Assembly (NCBI GenBank): GCA_903876795.1
Contig: CAIRBK010000060.1
Span: forward strand, 80,007-144,006
Direction of reading: 5' to 3'
Source of the DNA: an uncultured Verrucomicrobiota bacterium
GTDB lineage: Bacteria > Verrucomicrobiota > Verrucomicrobiia > Opitutales > Opitutaceae
Length of the DNA stretch: 64,000 nt
Positions 62,177 to 64,000 of this stretch are shown here, one piece after another. Under the pieces are notes generated by a model, which was not told where the DNA came from, ran no database searches, and saw only the letters and a program-made list of their open reading frames with translations. How positions within the stretch are numbered: the first letter of the stretch is position 1; every line of letters begins with the position of its first letter. The position numbers and the translations under genes are program-made.

Positions 62177-62881
62177 TCACCGGGGCCCTTGTCCTTGTCG
62201 CGGCAGGTGGATCCACCCCTCGATGCGGGCGATGGCGACCTGCTCATCGGGGACGGCGTGTGTTTCTTTTTGGGCGGCCATACGCGTGGTCAACGCGGCG
62301 ATCAACGCATCCAACGCATGGTCGCTTTCGGCAAACGCATCGTCGGCCAGCAAAGCGGGCAGGAGACAACGCAGATCGGCCAGCAGCGCACGCCGAGCGT
62401 GGAGGTTGTCGGCGCCTTTGTAGCCGCGAGGCGCCAGGCCCCATTGCTTGAGGCTGCCGGCTGGATACACCTCGAAAAACTTCCCGGCCCCGCCGCTGCG
62501 GTCGGTCACCCCGTGGCGCGCGAGCAGCGCCATCGCCCGCATCGCCGGCAGGCCGATGCGATCGGTCGATACACTCAAGGGCACGAGCCGGGTGTGGGTT
62601 TGCACAAACCGGTCGGTGAGGCGCAGACGCAGGCTTTTCTGAAATTCCGCATCGTCCCAAGTGGTCGCGGACCAACCGCCGACCGCCCGCACAAACGCCT
62701 CCGGCCAGCCGAGCGGCGCATCGATGCCGACCGCGTCGGCCAGCCGGATCAACCCGTCGAGGGTCGCATCGTCGCAGTGGAGCACGGCCTCCCTGGCGGT
62801 GACGCGGTCGCCATCCCATTCGACGAGGCAAGCGGCGGTGTCCTTGGGTTGCGAGGAAAGATCAATGCCGAGGGTGATCAT
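62177..62881 (-). CDS. DUF429 protein, predicted RNase H-fold nuclease-like
   Basis: 234 aa. LGIDLSSQPKDTAACLVEWD (first strand Asp), VGIDAPLGWPEAFVRAVGGW (second acidic site), TDRIGLPAMRAMALLARHG, FFEVYPAGSLKQWG and SDHALDALIAALTTRMA match the DUF429 family, which has an RNase H-like fold with conserved acidic residues. Biochemical role is not established for the family. Starts 65 nt after the winged-helix gene upstream and may be co-transcribed with it. Confidence 0.85.
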   Translation of the reverse strand: MITLGIDLSSQPKDTAACLVEWDGDRVTAREAVLHCDDATLDGLIRLADAVGIDAPLGWPEAFVRAVGGWSATTWDDAEFQKSLRLRLTDRFVQTHTRLVPLSVSTDRIGLPAMRAMALLARHGVTDRSGGAGKFFEVYPAGSLKQWGLAPRGYKGADNLHARRALLADLRCLLPALLADDAFAESDHALDALIAALTTRMAAQKETHAVPDEQVAIARIEGWIHLPRQGQGPR

Positions 62882-62946
62882 GGTGCGGGAGCTTCGGCCC
62901 TTTGGCTTGTTTGCTTGTCTGTCGTGACATCATGGGAGGCTATCGC

Positions 62947-63405
62947 TCAATCGTGGCGGGTGCGGAGGGTGAAGTTGAGCGGAAGCGTGGGATCGGCTTC
63001 GGGTGCCGGCACCGGCGGGATGGGGGCTGAGACGAGAGTTGCGAGTTTGTCGACGAGGTCAGCCGGGGCGAGGAAGACGCGAGGGCGGCCGCCGGGGAGC
63101 ATGACCAGCAGGCCGCATGCGACCAGGTCGTGGAAATCGTTGGCAGCGGGTTGATGGCTGACGTTGTGGATGCGTTGGTGCCCGGTGATCGCGTAGCGCG
63201 TGTTGGGCTCGCGCAGGGCGTGGACCAGGAGCGCTTGCTGCCGGTGATTCAAGCCGGCCGCACCGCGCAGTGCGCCGGAGGCCATTCCCAGGTCCGAACG
63301 TTTGCGGGCGAGGTAATCCTGGAGGGCGGCGAAGATCGCAGGTAGTTTGGATTGAGAGGATTGAAGAAGCTTCGAGAAAGTCGGGGGGATTGCAGGAAGG
63401 CGCAT
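62947..63405 (-). CDS. Winged-helix protein resembling the C-terminal tail of Fic proteins
   Basis: 152 aa. Residues 50-120 (LNHRQQALLVHALREPNTRY AITGHQRIHNVSHQPAANDF HDLVACGLLVMLPGGRPRVF) match the helix-turn-helix tail that follows the Fic core in many Fic/DOC AMPylators. The catalytic HPFxxGNGR core is absent, so this is a stand-alone tail or a decay product of a fic gene. The N-terminal 45 residues (PPTFSKLLQSSQSKLPAIFA) are helical. An AT-rich cluster of palindromes directly precedes its ATG, which suggests an autoregulated DNA-binding protein rather than a relic. Confidence 0.65.
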   Translation of the reverse strand: MRLPAIPPTFSKLLQSSQSKLPAIFAALQDYLARKRSDLGMASGALRGAAGLNHRQQALLVHALREPNTRYAITGHQRIHNVSHQPAANDFHDLVACGLLVMLPGGRPRVFLAPADLVDKLATLVSAPIPPVPAPEADPTLPLNFTLRTRHD

Positions 63406-63478
63406 AATCCAAATTTTGGGAATAAATTGGATTTGTTTGGATGGCTCCTAAATCCAAATTTTTTATGAATTTGGATTT
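63406..63478. promoter_or_regulatory. Cluster of AT-rich inverted repeats before the winged-helix gene
   Basis: AATCCAAATTTTGGGAATAAATTGGATT (63406-63433, imperfect) and a perfect 11-bp inverted repeat AAATCCAAATT / AATTTGGATTT (63450-63460 and 63468-63478) with a 7-nt loop. Additional TTTGGAT and TTGGGATTT copies lie between and after. All share the unit TTGGATTT. The first begins right at the ATG. Best explained as operators for the adjacent regulator. Confidence 0.6.
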
Positions 63479-63496
63479 ATTGGGATTTGGTGGGCG

Positions 63497-63527
63497 AAAA
63501 AAAGCCGCGCTCGGTGAGGAGCGCGGC
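63497..63527 (-). terminator. Rho-independent terminator of gnd
   Basis: On the minus strand GCCGCGCTC-CTCACC-GAGCGCGGC is a perfect 9-bp stem with 6-nt loop followed by TTTTTTT, about 55 nt after the gnd stop codon. The clearest intrinsic terminator in the window. Confidence 0.88.
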
Positions 63528-63579
63528 ATGGAGGAACGGAGGGCGAAACGACGCGGTCGTTCAGCTACGTGTTGACCGC

Positions 63580-64000
63580 TCAGGCTTCAAGCTGCGGGCG
63601 GGTGGCCTCGGGCCAGTCGATGTGGAAGAACTTGCCGCGGGGCTGGTCCACGCGCTCGTAGGTATGGGCGCCGAAGTAGTCGCGCTGGGCCTGGAGCAGG
63701 TTGGCCGGCAGGCGGGCGGAGCGGTAGGCGTCGTAGTAGCTGAGGGCCGACGCGAAGGTCGGCACGCTGATGCCGTTCTCGACCGCGAGGCTGATGACCT
63801 TGCGCCAGTTGGCCTGGGCCTTCTGGATGGTCTTGTTGAAGTATTGGTCGAGGAGGAGGTTCGCGAGCTTCGGGTTGCGGGCGTAGGCCTCGGTGATCTT
63901 TTGCAGGAAGGCGGCGCGGATGATGCAGCCACCGCGGAAGATCTGGGCGATCTCGCCGAAGTTGAGCTTCCAGTTGTATTCCTTCTGGGCTTGGCGCATG
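63580..64000 (-). CDS. gnd: 6-phosphogluconate dehydrogenase, C-terminal part (truncated by window)
   Basis: The visible 139 residues continue in frame to the window edge, so the track Met is internal. [98 protein letters not shown] are the C-terminal dimerisation domain of decarboxylating 6-phosphogluconate dehydrogenase, oxidative pentose-phosphate pathway, cytoplasm. The gene is followed by the terminator at 63497-63527. Confidence 0.95.
   Translation of the reverse strand, partial: MRQAQKEYNWKLNFGEIAQIFRGGCIIRAAFLQKITEAYARNPKLANLLLDQYFNKTIQKAQANWRKVISLAVENGISVPTFASALSYYDAYRSARLPANLLQAQRDYFGAHTYERVDQPRGKFFHIDWPEATRPQLEA

Noticed and set aside
63406-63490. CRISPR-like repeats
   Set aside because: The repeated TTGGATTT units are short, irregularly spaced and palindromic; there are no spacers of constant length and no cas genes.

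Overview
The window is a high-GC bacterial chromosome segment. It most resembles a verrucomicrobial genome, probably near the Opitutaceae. This rests on a PEP-CTERM remnant, the secreted-protein C-terminal pattern DPDGDSIPNLAERAFGLNP, an ABC-type O-antigen locus, and protein-coding genes that mostly lack Shine-Dalgarno sites and instead carry C-rich leaders. No 16S gene or other decisive marker is present, so the taxonomy is inference.

Layout. 1-8345 (minus) is one late flagellar operon read flgF-flgG-flgA-flgH-flgI-flgJ-flgN-flgK-flgL-fliW-csrA-flagellin; the flagellin runs off the left edge and fliW is hidden inside a longer spurious ORF. 8648-11278 holds an MFS transporter and a divergent fatty-acid desaturase. 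11279-14703 is an insertion-like stretch: a frameshifted PEP-CTERM relic, then a PaeR7I/XhoI-type restriction-modification pair bracketed by two imperfect direct repeats. 14704-18752 has an FAD oxidoreductase, an orphan DUF3883 nuclease-like gene, a transglutaminase, a small membrane protein and an AmpD-like amidase.

18791-26583 (minus) encodes a TolC/HlyD/FtsX-type/ATPase tripartite exporter with an alpha-oxoamine synthase that resembles serine palmitoyltransferase, then a two-helix protein and an exported heparinase II/III-like lyase. 26651-43048 (minus) is an ABC-transporter-dependent O-antigen locus: Wzm, RfbA, RfbB, Wzt, a WbdD-like methyltransferase, glycosyltransferases, two large GT-C-like membrane proteins, an SDR and GtrA. 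A GbsR/MarR-type regulator with palindromic upstream DNA heads it. This block is visibly more AT-rich than the rest and was probably acquired.

43846-62160 (plus) contains a secreted reprolysin-like metalloprotease; a cluster of XdhC, MocA-like protein, 2Fe-2S subunit and Tat-exported molybdopterin oxidase with a Tat-type dienelactone hydrolase and two exported amidases (a likely periplasmic catabolic unit); a catalytically dead S9-peptidase homologue coupled to a gluzincin-TPR protein; a NarL-type two-component pair; and an unknown 180-aa protein. 62177-64000 (minus) holds a DUF429 protein, a Fic-tail-like winged-helix protein preceded by AT-rich palindromes, a terminator, and the 3' part of gnd. 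No rRNA, tRNA, CRISPR array, transposase or integrase was recognised.
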